Shown piece by piece: positions 1 to 8,021 of a DNA stretch of 64,000 nucleotides (position 1 is its first letter; each line of letters opens with the position of its first letter). The translations under genes were made by a program, and so were the position numbers. The notes beneath the pieces are model-generated. The model was not told the DNA's origin and searched no databases. It saw only the letters and a program-made list of their open reading frames with translations. The stretch is from assembly GCF_018882285.1 (NCBI RefSeq), contig NZ_JACVOT010000001.1, forward strand, positions 999,916-1,063,915, in the 5' to 3' direction. The stretch comes from Polynucleobacter sp. AM-26B4. Its GTDB lineage: Bacteria > Pseudomonadota > Gammaproteobacteria > Burkholderiales > Burkholderiaceae.

Positions 1-1
1 T

Positions 2-418
2 GGCTTATGTCCATTCAAGAAGTCATGTGTTGCGTATTTAAATGAACGAATCAATCAAATTCCTTTGAAAGTTAAAAAAGTCAAAGTTGAAAAAATTGAT
101 ATGACTTGGTGGGTGATGATTCATCAAAATAAAGTCTTATTGGAAAAAAGGCCTGAAAAAGGAATTTGGGCAGGCTTGTGGTGTTTTCCAGAGAGCCAAG
201 AGCTAGCAAAAGAACCATCTCAAGTAATGCCTGCTTTTAAGCACGTGCTCACACACCGACAGATGACCATCAAGCCCATCAAAGTACATCTAAAGAAGCG
301 TATTCGTTTACAGGAGAATCAACAGTGGTTCGCACTGAATGATGTTGCTGGCTTGGGTTTACCTAAGCCGATGTCTCTTTTTTTAAAGAATTTAGATCTA
401 GTTCGCGATGGCGAATGA
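2..418 (+). CDS. mutY: A/G-specific adenine glycosylase, 3' part (5' end outside window)
   Basis: Removes adenine mispaired with 8-oxoguanine in base-excision repair. The frame is open from the first bases of the window. It begins with GLCPFKKSC, which matches the last two cysteines of the MutY [4Fe-4S] cluster (CX6CX2CX5C); the single base before it would complete a third cysteine codon. The remaining ~110 residues fit the C-terminal Nudix-like domain that reads 8-oxoG (for example GIWAGLWCFPES and a later FKHVLTHRQ). The helix-hairpin-helix and catalytic part lie to the left of position 1. The last 56 bp overlap the 3' end of the convergent rapZ gene. A TTG at 65 could be mistaken for a start but cuts the FeS domain. 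Confidence 0.93.
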   Translation, partial: GLCPFKKSCVAYLNERINQIPLKVKKVKVEKIDMTWWVMIHQNKVLLEKRPEKGIWAGLWCFPESQELAKEPSQVMPAFKHVLTHRQMTIKPIKVHLKKRIRLQENQQWFALNDVAGLGLPKPMSLFLKNLDLVRDGE

Positions 419-1268
419 GTAAGTGAAGATCATCTTCAGCAAGCGCTTGAGATTTCTTTTTGAAATAATCAAATAAGCAATTCACCAAATAAACCGAGCG
501 ATGTTGTCCGCCTGTGCAGCCGATAGCAATGGTTAAATAACTTCTTCTATCGGCTTGATACTTTGGTAGCCAGGTTTCAATAAAGCGACGTATATCGTCA
601 CCCATCGCTTGAACTTCAGGATGCTCTCTCAAGAAGTTAGCCACTTCAGGATCATTGCCGGTCAATGGTCTTAATTGTGGATCGTAGTGTGGGTTTGGTA
701 GGCAGCGAACATCAAATACCAAATCTGCATCTCTTGGAACACCATGTTTGAATCCAAATGACTCAAATAAAATGGTTAAACCTGGACGTTCATCTTTTAA
801 GAGATCTTGTATCCAAGATCTGAGGGTGTGGGCTTTGATATGGCTGGTATCAATGTTGTGTGCAGTCTCTGCAAGATCGGCCAAAAGTAAACGCTCTTTT
901 TCGATGGCATCAATCAATGCAACCTGAGGGGTTCTGTTGTCATCAGGTTTTGATAGGGGATGTCTTCTGCGTGTTTCTGAGAAGCGTTGTACCAGGGTTT
1001 CTGTGTTTGAATTTAAAAACAAAACTCGCACATCATGGTTTTGCTGGAGTTGTTCAATGATGGCTGGAAGTTCTTTGATGGACTGTCCGCGACGTGCATC
1101 CACAGCAACGGCGATCTTTTCTCTGCCTTGTTTGCTGAGTGACTGAACTAAATCATGGATGAAATCGACGGGTAAGTTGTCTACACAATCATATCCGGCA
1201 TCTTCTAGGGCATTCAAGGCAACTGATTTGCCTGAGCCAGAGATTCCGGTGATGATGAAGACACGCAT
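363..1268 (-). CDS. rapZ: RNase adapter protein RapZ (P-loop nucleotide-binding, YvcJ family)
   Basis: This 301-residue protein has an N-terminal Walker A motif GISGSGKS (residues 8-15) and the conserved C-terminal segment GCTGGQHRS (about 250-258) of the RapZ/YvcJ family. In E. coli RapZ, RNase E and small RNAs control glmS and so amino-sugar supply for the envelope. In betaproteobacteria the target RNAs are not established, so the role here is inferred. It is the last gene of the leftward rpoN-hpf-ptsN-hprK-rapZ run, starting 1 bp after hprK stops, which suggests coupled translation. Its stop codon lies inside the 3' end of the convergent mutY gene. Confidence 0.95.
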   Translation of the reverse strand: MRVFIITGISGSGKSVALNALEDAGYDCVDNLPVDFIHDLVQSLSKQGREKIAVAVDARRGQSIKELPAIIEQLQQNHDVRVLFLNSNTETLVQRFSETRRRHPLSKPDDNRTPQVALIDAIEKERLLLADLAETAHNIDTSHIKAHTLRSWIQDLLKDERPGLTILFESFGFKHGVPRDADLVFDVRCLPNPHYDPQLRPLTGNDPEVANFLREHPEVQAMGDDIRRFIETWLPKYQADRRSYLTIAIGCTGGQHRSVYLVNCLFDYFKKKSQALAEDDLHLLIRHRELDLNSLKKETSA

Positions 1269-1269
1269 A

Positions 1270-2253
1270 TTAAATGAGACGACTTTGATTTTTATTTGAG
1301 TCTTCAGATGCCATTAACTGACGCTGGCGTTCCATGAATTCTTTTAATGTGTCAATGCCACGCAATTGCAAGATGGTGTTGCGCACAGCAGCTTCGACTA
1401 GCACCGCTAAGTTTCGACCGGCTGCCACTTGAATTTTTACACTGCGAATCGGAAAGCCAAGAACATCGATTGACTGACCATCAATTGGTAATCTTTCAAA
1501 TTCACCATCATTTCTTCGAACCAATTGAACAATGAGTCTTAACTTCATTCTGCGTCGAACAGCTGTTTCACCGAAAATAGTGCGAATGTCTAAAAGACCA
1601 AGACCGCGCACTTCTAGAAGGTCTCTTAAGATTGGCGGGCATCGGCCCTCGATGTAATCCGGACCTAGTCGGGCAAAGTCAACGGCATCATCAGCAACCA
1701 AGCCGTGACCTCTTGAAATAAGTTCTAAACCTAATTCACTTTTACCTAAGCCTGAGTCACCTGTGATTAAAACACCCATACCCAAGATGTCCATGAAAAC
1801 GCCATGCATTGTGACGCGCGGTGCGCCAACTTTGGTCAGGTATAAACGCAAGCGGTCAATAACTTCTGCGGCTGAGGTGGTAGATTTAAATAAAGGCGTT
1901 GATGATCTTTGGCAATAAAGTACCAAGTCATCATGTGGCTCGCATCCATCGGCAACGATTAAGCACGGTGGTTTTAAAGATATCAACCCGGCAAGTTCAC
2001 GTTTGCGATTTTCAGGATCTAATTTTTCGTAATAGTTAATTTCTGGAACACCAAAAACTTGCATTCGGTCTGGGTGAATAAGATTCAAGTGACCAACAAG
2101 ATCTGATGATGAAGAAGCAAGTTTGACTGCCTCAGAGCTGAAGCTGTTGTCTGCGCCTTCAAGGCCTGCAATCCAGCTTAACTTCAACTCAGAAATATTG
2201 TCATCAAAGAGCGTTTGTGCGGTGACGCTGGCTAAATTGAGTGGCTGGGTCAT
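1270..2253 (-). CDS. hprK: HPr kinase/phosphorylase
   Basis: Bifunctional enzyme that phosphorylates HPr on serine using ATP or pyrophosphate, and removes that phosphate. It has 327 residues. The P-loop GDSGLGKS is at residues 165-172, the conserved His of TMHGV at 150, and the family signature [15 protein letters not shown] at about 214-228. The N-terminal ~130 residues are the usual regulatory domain. It sits between ptsN (4 bp upstream) and rapZ. HPr (ptsH) and enzyme I are not in this window. With PtsN next door, the likely role is regulation of metabolism rather than sugar uptake. Confidence 0.97.
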   Translation of the reverse strand: MTQPLNLASVTAQTLFDDNISELKLSWIAGLEGADNSFSSEAVKLASSSSDLVGHLNLIHPDRMQVFGVPEINYYEKLDPENRKRELAGLISLKPPCLIVADGCEPHDDLVLYCQRSSTPLFKSTTSAAEVIDRLRLYLTKVGAPRVTMHGVFMDILGMGVLITGDSGLGKSELGLELISRGHGLVADDAVDFARLGPDYIEGRCPPILRDLLEVRGLGLLDIRTIFGETAVRRRMKLRLIVQLVRRNDGEFERLPIDGQSIDVLGFPIRSVKIQVAAGRNLAVLVEAAVRNTILQLRGIDTLKEFMERQRQLMASEDSNKNQSRLI

Positions 2254-2257
2254 TTGA

Positions 2258-2710
2258 TTAATTCCAGGCGGTCAGTAATTGATAAATATTATCAGCACTG
2301 GGCTCTGTGAGGAGAATGTTTTTATTATTGTTGTCTGAGATTGTTTGAGCTACTTTTGCAAGAATATCTAGGTGAGCTTGAGTTGCAGCCTCAGGAACAA
2401 GCATGATGACCAGGGCTTTCACTGGTTGCTTATCGCTTGCATGAAAGTGGATGCTTTCTTTTAATCGTACAAAACCAATATGAGCTTGTTCAAGCAACTT
2501 CACTCTGCCATGAGGAATTGCAATGCCATTACCTAAGGCGGTTGAACCAAGGGCTTCACGTTCTTCTAAACAAGCTATGACTGAATCTGCTGGAATGCCG
2601 TGGTTTTTTTCAAAGAGTTGTGCAACGAAAATAAATAACTCTTCACGAGAAGAAACCTCAATATCTAAGGAGATATTGTTGGGGGTGATGAGTTGGGCCA
2701 AGGCGTTCAT
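2258..2710 (-). CDS. ptsN: PTS IIA-like nitrogen-regulatory protein PtsN (EIIA-Ntr)
   Basis: This 150-residue phosphocarrier of the nitrogen PTS accepts phosphate from NPr/HPr and regulates partners (potassium transport and kinases in other bacteria). The phosphorylated histidine is His67 in [10 protein letters not shown], within a complete PTS_EIIA type-2 domain. The gene lies between hpf (38 bp upstream) and hprK, the classical rpoN-linked position. No EIIB/EIIC sugar permease is nearby, which supports a purely regulatory function. Confidence 0.96.
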   Translation of the reverse strand: MNALAQLITPNNISLDIEVSSREELFIFVAQLFEKNHGIPADSVIACLEEREALGSTALGNGIAIPHGRVKLLEQAHIGFVRLKESIHFHASDKQPVKALVIMLVPEAATQAHLDILAKVAQTISDNNNKNILLTEPSADNIYQLLTAWN

Positions 2711-2748
2711 GTGTGCAGTGCATTATAAGATTGCCTTGGCCTATTTAA

Positions 2749-3075
2749 TCAAGTGTTTTTCAAGGTTTGATGGTGATGATCTTGAACTTTTTCCTTGTGC
2801 TTGAGTACTTGTCTGTCGAGTTTGTCTACGACTAAGTCCATGGCGTGATACATATCGCCATTGTGGGCCTCGGCAAAGAGGTCTTTACCTTTCAAGTGCA
2901 GCGTGATTTCTGCGTGATTTCTTAAATCCTTCTCTTTTTCATTATTAATAGACAAAGTGACCGTGATGTTCTGTACTTGGTCGAAATGGCCGCTGATTTT
3001 TTTTAATTTATCTTCTAAGTGCGAGCGCATCGCAGGGGTAATTTCGACGTGATGACCCAAGATTTTTATATTCAT
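2749..3075 (-). CDS. hpf: Ribosome hibernation-promoting factor (short HPF/RaiA family)
   Basis: A 108-residue protein matching the sigma-54 modulation/S30EA family: an N-terminal NIKILGHHVEIT strand, a central stretch of beta strands (ITVTLSINNEKEKD), and DMYHAMDLVVDKLDRQVLKHKEK near the end. It binds the 30S decoding region in stationary phase and promotes 100S dimers. It is the short form, lacking the C-terminal dimerisation domain of long HPF. It starts 10 bp after rpoN stops, so it probably shares the rpoN transcript. Confidence 0.95.
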   Translation of the reverse strand: MNIKILGHHVEITPAMRSHLEDKLKKISGHFDQVQNITVTLSINNEKEKDLRNHAEITLHLKGKDLFAEAHNGDMYHAMDLVVDKLDRQVLKHKEKVQDHHHQTLKNT

Positions 3076-3085
3076 CTATTGCTCC

Positions 3086-4462
3086 CTATTGTTTTCTACG
3101 CAAATGAACGGCAGGGATGCGCAGAGATTCCCTGTATTTAGCAATTGTTCGTCTAGCCACCACAAATCCTTTTGAAGCCAGCAGATCAACGATTTGAGTG
3201 TCTGAGAGGGGTTTTTCTTTATTTTCCTCGGCAACAGCTTGTTTGATCAAAGTTCTGATGGCTGTTGAAGATACGGAGCCGCCTGTATCGGTGGATATTT
3301 GGCTGCCAAAAAAGTACTTGAACTCAAAACAGCCAGCAGGAGTGGCCATGTATTTTTGAGTGGTTACGCGAGAGACTGTGGATTCATGCATGCCAATCGT
3401 GTCTGCAATTTCCCTCAAAACCAATGGTCGCATAGCGATCGGCCCATGATTGAAGAAGTTTTGCTGTCTATCCACGATTGCTTTTGCAACTTTTAAGATG
3501 GTGTCACTTCTTTGTAGCACATTTTTAACCAGCCATCTAGCTTCTTGTAGTTTTTGCTGTAAACCATCCATGCCTTCTTTGCCACGATTATCTTTGATGA
3601 CCTTTGCATATTCTTCGTGCAGGCTTATTTTTGGGGCTGCGGCAGGGTTCAGGGCGACTGTCCACTGTCCTTTATGGTTTTTAACGATGACATCAGGAAT
3701 CAGCGTTGAATCAACGTGGATATCAAATTCTGATGCAGGGTTATGTTTTAAAGTTTTGATTAATTGAATACTGTCCTGAAGATCTTCATCGTCTACTTTT
3801 AAAAGTTTCTTAATTCTGGCCAAGTCTTTGTTGGCCAAAATATCAAGATAGTCACTGCATATCTTGTGAGCAATTTTCCATGCCACAGTTAATTTATTGT
3901 CAGCGGTAAAGTTTTCTAATTGCAGGCGCAGGCACTCAGCCAAATCTCTGGCGCCAACACCTGCTGGCTCCAATTGTTGCAATCTGATCAAGGCTCTTTT
4001 GGCTTGCTCAAGAGCGCTGCCATCTTCTGGGTCCATATGTGTTGCGAGCTCTTCTGCTAAATCTTCCAGTTCAATATCCAAGTAGCCGTGTTCATCAAGG
4101 TTTCCGGCAATAAAACCCATGAGGGATTTTTCTTCGGGGCTGATGCGTAGAAGCTTGATTTGAGCTATCAATGAATCAAGCAGGGATTCTGGCAAGCTAA
4201 CTCTTGATAGGCGATCATCGTCTTCATCGCTGAATTGATTACCCCTTGATGCTCCAAGGCTGCGATGTGAAAAATGTTCTAAGGGCTCTTTATCTGAAAA
4301 GCTGGTTTCAGATTCGTAGTTAATCAGTGGATTCTGTTCAGCCGCCTGAATCAGCTCTTGCTCAAGCTCCATGGCTGAAAGCTGCAATAGCTTGATTGAT
4401 TGTTGCAGTTGAGGCGTTAAGGCCAGATTTTGTGAGAATCTGAGCTGAAGAGATGCTTTCAT
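3086..4462 (-). CDS. rpoN: RNA polymerase sigma-54 factor
   Basis: The 458-residue protein has all sigma-54 regions. Region I (residues ~1-50) is glutamine/leucine rich with SQNLALTPQLQQSIKLLQ. It is followed by an acidic region II, the core-binding domain, a helix-turn-helix, and the RpoN box ARRTIAKYRESL at about 436-447, which contacts the -24 element. It directs transcription from -24/-12 promoters with AAA+ activators. The start is placed at the ATG that gives the conserved MKASLQLR N-terminus. A perfect 6-bp inverted repeat lies 3 bases upstream of the start codon and no clear Shine-Dalgarno sequence is visible. lptB is 55 bp upstream on the same strand. Confidence 0.97.
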   Translation of the reverse strand: MKASLQLRFSQNLALTPQLQQSIKLLQLSAMELEQELIQAAEQNPLINYESETSFSDKEPLEHFSHRSLGASRGNQFSDEDDDRLSRVSLPESLLDSLIAQIKLLRISPEEKSLMGFIAGNLDEHGYLDIELEDLAEELATHMDPEDGSALEQAKRALIRLQQLEPAGVGARDLAECLRLQLENFTADNKLTVAWKIAHKICSDYLDILANKDLARIKKLLKVDDEDLQDSIQLIKTLKHNPASEFDIHVDSTLIPDVIVKNHKGQWTVALNPAAAPKISLHEEYAKVIKDNRGKEGMDGLQQKLQEARWLVKNVLQRSDTILKVAKAIVDRQQNFFNHGPIAMRPLVLREIADTIGMHESTVSRVTTQKYMATPAGCFEFKYFFGSQISTDTGGSVSSTAIRTLIKQAVAEENKEKPLSDTQIVDLLASKGFVVARRTIAKYRESLRIPAVHLRRKQ

Positions 4463-4465
4463 GTT

Positions 4466-4483
4466 ACGGTCATTTTAGACCGT
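4466..4483 (-). promoter_or_regulatory. Hairpin abutting the rpoN start codon
   Basis: ACGGTC and GACCGT form a perfect 6-bp inverted repeat with a 6-nt A/T loop, ending 3 nt before the rpoN ATG. In mRNA it would occupy the place where a ribosome binding site is expected. It could be a translational control element, a protein operator or chance. There is no T-tract after it in the direction of transcription, so it is not a terminator. Confidence 0.4.
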
Positions 4484-4517
4484 CATTGCTGTATTGGTAC
4501 GTTTTTTGCTTTAAAAA

Positions 4518-5267
4518 TTACATCCGGAAGTTTTCACCAAGATACACTTTTCGAACGGCTTCGTTATCGATGATGGCAGATGGTTTGCCTGAGGCCAAGA
4601 CTTTGCCTTCACTGATGATGTAAGCATGATCACAAATACCCAAAGTCTCTCGAACATTGTGGTCGGTGATCAATACGCCAATTTGACGATCTTTTAAAAA
4701 TCTCACAATTCTTTGAATTTCACCAACCGCAATCGGATCGACGCCAGCAAACGGTTCATCAAGCAGAATAAATTTTGGCTGTGATGCCAGTGCTCTTGCA
4801 ATTTCAACTCTTCGACGTTCGCCACCGGACAATGACATCGCTGGATTGCTGCGCAAATGTGAAATCTGTAATTCTTGCAACAGTGAATCTAATCTGCTTT
4901 GTATTTCTTTTTTGGACAGTGGTTTGCCATTTTCTTCTTGAAGCTCTAGAACAGCCTGAATATTTTCTTCAACAGTCAGCTTTCTAAATACAGAGGCTTC
5001 TTGAGGTAAATAAGATAGACCAAGCTTGGCTCGCTCATGGATTGGTAAGTGAGTAATGTCTTGCCCATTGAGACTGATTTCACCGCCATCTAGTGGAACT
5101 AAACCAACAATCATGTAAAAGGAAGTTGTTTTACCAGCACCATTGGGACCCAATAAGCCCACCACTTCACCACTTTTTACTTCAACGCCCACTTCAGTAA
5201 CAACAGTTCTTGAACCATATTTTTTTTGAAGACCAACAGCGGTGAGGGTGGATTGGTGAGTACTCAT
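4518..5267 (-). CDS. lptB: LPS export ABC transporter ATP-binding protein LptB
   Basis: This 249-residue ATPase powers the LptB2FGC complex that extracts LPS from the inner membrane. It has Walker A GPNGAGKT (40-47), the ABC signature LSGGE (145-149), Walker B ILLDEP (166-171) and a later switch histidine in [10 protein letters not shown]. The C-terminal GENFRM-type tail is typical. Its start codon overlaps the last base of lptA, so the two are translationally coupled. The lptFG permease genes are not in this window. Confidence 0.97.
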   Translation of the reverse strand: MSTHQSTLTAVGLQKKYGSRTVVTEVGVEVKSGEVVGLLGPNGAGKTTSFYMIVGLVPLDGGEISLNGQDITHLPIHERAKLGLSYLPQEASVFRKLTVEENIQAVLELQEENGKPLSKKEIQSRLDSLLQELQISHLRSNPAMSLSGGERRRVEIARALASQPKFILLDEPFAGVDPIAVGEIQRIVRFLKDRQIGVLITDHNVRETLGICDHAYIISEGKVLASGKPSAIIDNEAVRKVYLGENFRM

Positions 5268-5815
5268 TATTTTGAAGGTCCTGTTAATTCTTTTCTTCTC
5301 GGTGACAAGGTTGATTTCACAGATGCTTTAGAAACAACATTATATTTTTCTGTGTTTCCATCATAATGAATTTTGTCACCATTCAATTGGTCGGTGACCC
5401 TTGTGCCAGATATTTGGTTCATTCTGGCCTGTTTCTGAAGAATGGCAATATCTGTTTTTCCATCATATTCAATTAATTCGGCAAAGCCCTCAATGAAATC
5501 GTTAAATCCCGTGTCTCTTTTTTGACGAAGACTGGCCAGTTCGCCTGGTTTGGCAAAAATGGTGACAAATTGATATCCCTCAGGGTCAATTTTGACTTCA
5601 GCTTTTTCACCTTTGATGATCAGCGAGCCTTTGATTAAAAGAACATTGCGTTCAAGATAGTAAATCTGTTTGACGTCATCAAATTGAGCTTTATTCGAGC
5701 TTAAGGCAATTGGTTTGTCTTTGTCAGCTTTTTCTGCGAGTGCGGGGGTGGCGAGTAGCCCAAGTGCCATATAGATGCACAAGCAGAAGGAGTAAGTGCT
5801 TAAGCGAAACCTCAC
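5267..5815 (-). CDS. lptA: LPS transport periplasmic protein LptA
   Basis: Periplasmic OstA-like beta-jellyroll protein that forms the bridge carrying LPS from LptC to LptD. The 182 residues begin with a signal peptide, probably cleaved after ALA at residue 27. The mature part has the repeating short strands of the family ([21 protein letters not shown]). It overlaps lptC by 4 bp and lptB by 1 bp, forming a tight lptC-lptA-lptB unit. Confidence 0.95.
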   Translation of the reverse strand: MRFRLSTYSFCLCIYMALGLLATPALAEKADKDKPIALSSNKAQFDDVKQIYYLERNVLLIKGSLIIKGEKAEVKIDPEGYQFVTIFAKPGELASLRQKRDTGFNDFIEGFAELIEYDGKTDIAILQKQARMNQISGTRVTDQLNGDKIHYDGNTEKYNVVSKASVKSTLSPRRKELTGPSK

Positions 5816-6423
5816 GGCGCATTACCTTTGGATTCTGATTCAATGCGTCCTTTGACCTGGCCAATCATGGTGAGTTTTTGGTGAACATTGTCAAAAACAG
5901 CACCTTCTTGCGAAGTCATGATTGATTGACCTTGCTCTAAATTAACGGGGCGATTTGTTTTAACAATGTCATCATTCATGAGAACTGTGAATTTGCTTGA
6001 GCTCATGAATAATCTTGCGCTACCAGCTTGCGTTGCCGTGGCTGCTTGAGCCGGGCGAGTAAGACTTGCATTGCCGACCAAGTCTAAGATTGTCATGTCG
6101 CCATCAAGGAAGCCCTTGTCTGATTTAACAGTGATAGCAGGCTTTGTTTCATGGAACCTTCTGGCGATAGGCCAATCTATTTCTGAGCTGGCGTCATCTT
6201 CATAATGAGTCAACTTTTGACCAACCACACGAAATTTTGTATTGCCTTCAGGGCCCAAGGTGGTAACAACAATGCCATCCATGATGTAGTCAGGAACGTG
6301 ACGTTTTTGTTTTTCGGTATCTAGATTTGGCTCATTCATTTGAACCATCCAATAAGTGCCCAGAGTCAAGAATGCCATCAACAGCATTGGCAAGAACTTT
6401 AAAACTTGGGCCATGATTCCCAT
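5812..6423 (-). CDS. lptC: LPS export protein LptC
   Basis: A 203-residue bitopic inner-membrane protein that passes LPS from the LptBFG extractor to LptA. It has one N-terminal membrane segment (about residues 6-26, LKFLPMLLMAFLTLGTYWMV) followed by a periplasmic OstA-like domain (PDYIMDGIVVTTLGPEGNTKF). Sequence conservation in LptC is weak, so the call rests on topology, length and position between kdsC and lptA. Two bases separate it from kdsC. Confidence 0.93.
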   Translation of the reverse strand: MGIMAQVLKFLPMLLMAFLTLGTYWMVQMNEPNLDTEKQKRHVPDYIMDGIVVTTLGPEGNTKFRVVGQKLTHYEDDASSEIDWPIARRFHETKPAITVKSDKGFLDGDMTILDLVGNASLTRPAQAATATQAGSARLFMSSSKFTVLMNDDIVKTNRPVNLEQGQSIMTSQEGAVFDNVHQKLTMIGQVKGRIESESKGNAP

Positions 6424-6425
6424 GC

Positions 6426-6995
6426 TTATAAAGACTCTTGAAGTAAGCGCTGATAGTTGTCTTGAGCCACTAAGATCAAGTCACAAACTTCACGAACTGC
6501 TCCGGCCCCACCTGAGCGCTTGGTAATAAAGTGCACACGTTTTTTCACTTCTTCATGTGCTTGAGCAGGACATGCAGCAAAATGAACTTTTGGCAGTACT
6601 GACAAATCTGGCCAATCGTCACCCATTGCTGCGCAATCTGAGAGTGTTAGCTTGGTTTGCTCCAACAATATTTGCAGAGCTTTGAATTTTTCAGAGACGC
6701 CCATTTGCACATGCTTGATGCCTAATTCTTTGGCCCGACCTTCGACCATCGGCGAAGTACGCCCTGTGATGATGGCAACAATCACGCCGGTTGACTGAAG
6801 TAATTTGATACCGTGACCATCCAGGCTATCAAAAATCTTGAGGGCTTCTTTGCCATCTTGACCAACCAATAAGCTGCCATCAGTTAAAACACCGTCCACA
6901 TCTAAAACAAGTAGTTTGACGTTCGCAGCACGATCAAGTGCCTGCGGGTGTTCTGTGTATGGGTTGGTGACCATCGGGCTGAATGCGTTAGACAT
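6426..6995 (-). CDS. kdsC: 3-deoxy-D-manno-octulosonate 8-phosphate phosphatase KdsC
   Basis: HAD-family phosphatase that converts Kdo-8-phosphate to Kdo for LPS inner core. It shows the DxD nucleophile motif LVLDVDGVLTDG, then TGRTS and GDDWPDL for the later HAD motifs. I chose the ATG at 6995 (189 residues, MSNAFSPM). A longer frame reaches a start at 7061, but that adds a non-conserved stretch overlapping kdsD. From 6995 the gene begins 1 bp after the kdsD stop. Confidence 0.95.
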   Translation of the reverse strand: MSNAFSPMVTNPYTEHPQALDRAANVKLLVLDVDGVLTDGSLLVGQDGKEALKIFDSLDGHGIKLLQSTGVIVAIITGRTSPMVEGRAKELGIKHVQMGVSEKFKALQILLEQTKLTLSDCAAMGDDWPDLSVLPKVHFAACPAQAHEEVKKRVHFITKRSGGAGAVREVCDLILVAQDNYQRLLQESL

Positions 6996-6996
6996 A

Positions 6997-7998
6997 TTAA
7001 ATAACCTGTGCTGCAAAAAGATCATGAAGGTTGAGTGCTCCCATGAGAGCTCCATTTGCATCTACAACCACGAGCTGATTGATGCGATGACGCTCCATCA
7101 TTTCAACTGCTTCAGCTGCCAAAAGATCAGGGGAGATGGTTCTTGGATTTGGGGTCATGGCATCTTTTAAGGATGTGCCTTGAAACTGAATATTTTTTTC
7201 AATCAATCGACGCAAGTCACCATCGGTGAAAATGCCAACAACTTTTTGAGAGTCATCCACCACCACGGTCATGCCCATGCGCTTGGAAGTGATTTCTAGT
7301 AAAGCATCGGTGATGCTTGCTTTGATATTTGTGCGAGGAGCCTCTGCCCCACCTCTCATCACATCACGAACATGGGTGAGTAATTTTCTTCCCAAGTTAC
7401 CGCCAGGATGTGAGCGTGCAAAATCTTCAGGTTTAAATCCTCTGGCATCAAGCAAAGCAACAGCTAAAGCATCTCCCATGGCCAATGCGGCAGTCGTGCT
7501 GGCAGTTGGCGCTAAATTGAGAGGGCACGCTTCTTTTTCGACTGACACATTGATGTGCGAATCTGCCAATGAGGCCAATGATGATTCTGGATTGCCTGTC
7601 AGTGCAATGAGTTTTGCACCCGTTCTTTTGATGATGGGAACAATGGCAGTCAGTTCACTGGTTTCACCAGAGTTTGAAAAAGCCACAAAGACATCATGTT
7701 GGGTGACCATGCCTAAATCACCATGACTTGCTTCCGCTGGGTGAACAAAAAAGGCAGGCGAACCAGTGGACGCAAAAGTCGCTGCAATTTTTCTACCGAT
7801 ATGACCAGATTTACCAATTCCAGAAACCACGATGCGACCTTTACAAGCCAAAAGCAATTCAATCGCGTAGGCAAATTTCTCAGCATTTTTTTGCGTGAGA
7901 TTTTTTTGGAGCGTCAAAATTGCTTCAGCTTCAATGGCCAAAGTTTCTCTAGCCAAATCAATGGCTCGCTGGTTTTGTGCAGAAGTTTGATGAGTCAT
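6997..7998 (-). CDS. kdsD: Arabinose-5-phosphate isomerase KdsD
   Basis: Interconverts ribulose-5-phosphate and arabinose-5-phosphate, the first committed precursor of Kdo. The 333 residues carry an N-terminal SIS sugar-isomerase domain (VSGIGKSGHIGRK, then EASHGDLGM with the catalytic-site His) and two C-terminal CBS domains (from about residue 210), as in KdsD/GutQ. It is the first gene of the kdsD-kdsC-lptC-lptA-lptB run, so Kdo supply and LPS export are transcribed together. Confidence 0.96.
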   Translation of the reverse strand: MTHQTSAQNQRAIDLARETLAIEAEAILTLQKNLTQKNAEKFAYAIELLLACKGRIVVSGIGKSGHIGRKIAATFASTGSPAFFVHPAEASHGDLGMVTQHDVFVAFSNSGETSELTAIVPIIKRTGAKLIALTGNPESSLASLADSHINVSVEKEACPLNLAPTASTTAALAMGDALAVALLDARGFKPEDFARSHPGGNLGRKLLTHVRDVMRGGAEAPRTNIKASITDALLEITSKRMGMTVVVDDSQKVVGIFTDGDLRRLIEKNIQFQGTSLKDAMTPNPRTISPDLLAAEAVEMMERHRINQLVVVDANGALMGALNLHDLFAAQVI

Positions 7999-8021
7999 GG
8001 CTAGAGTATATGTCTTTAGAC

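Noticed and set aside
6996-7061. N-terminal extension of kdsC by 22 codons to 7061
   Set aside because: It overlaps the kdsD coding region and adds residues not like the KdsC family; the ATG at 6995 follows the kdsD stop by 1 bp.
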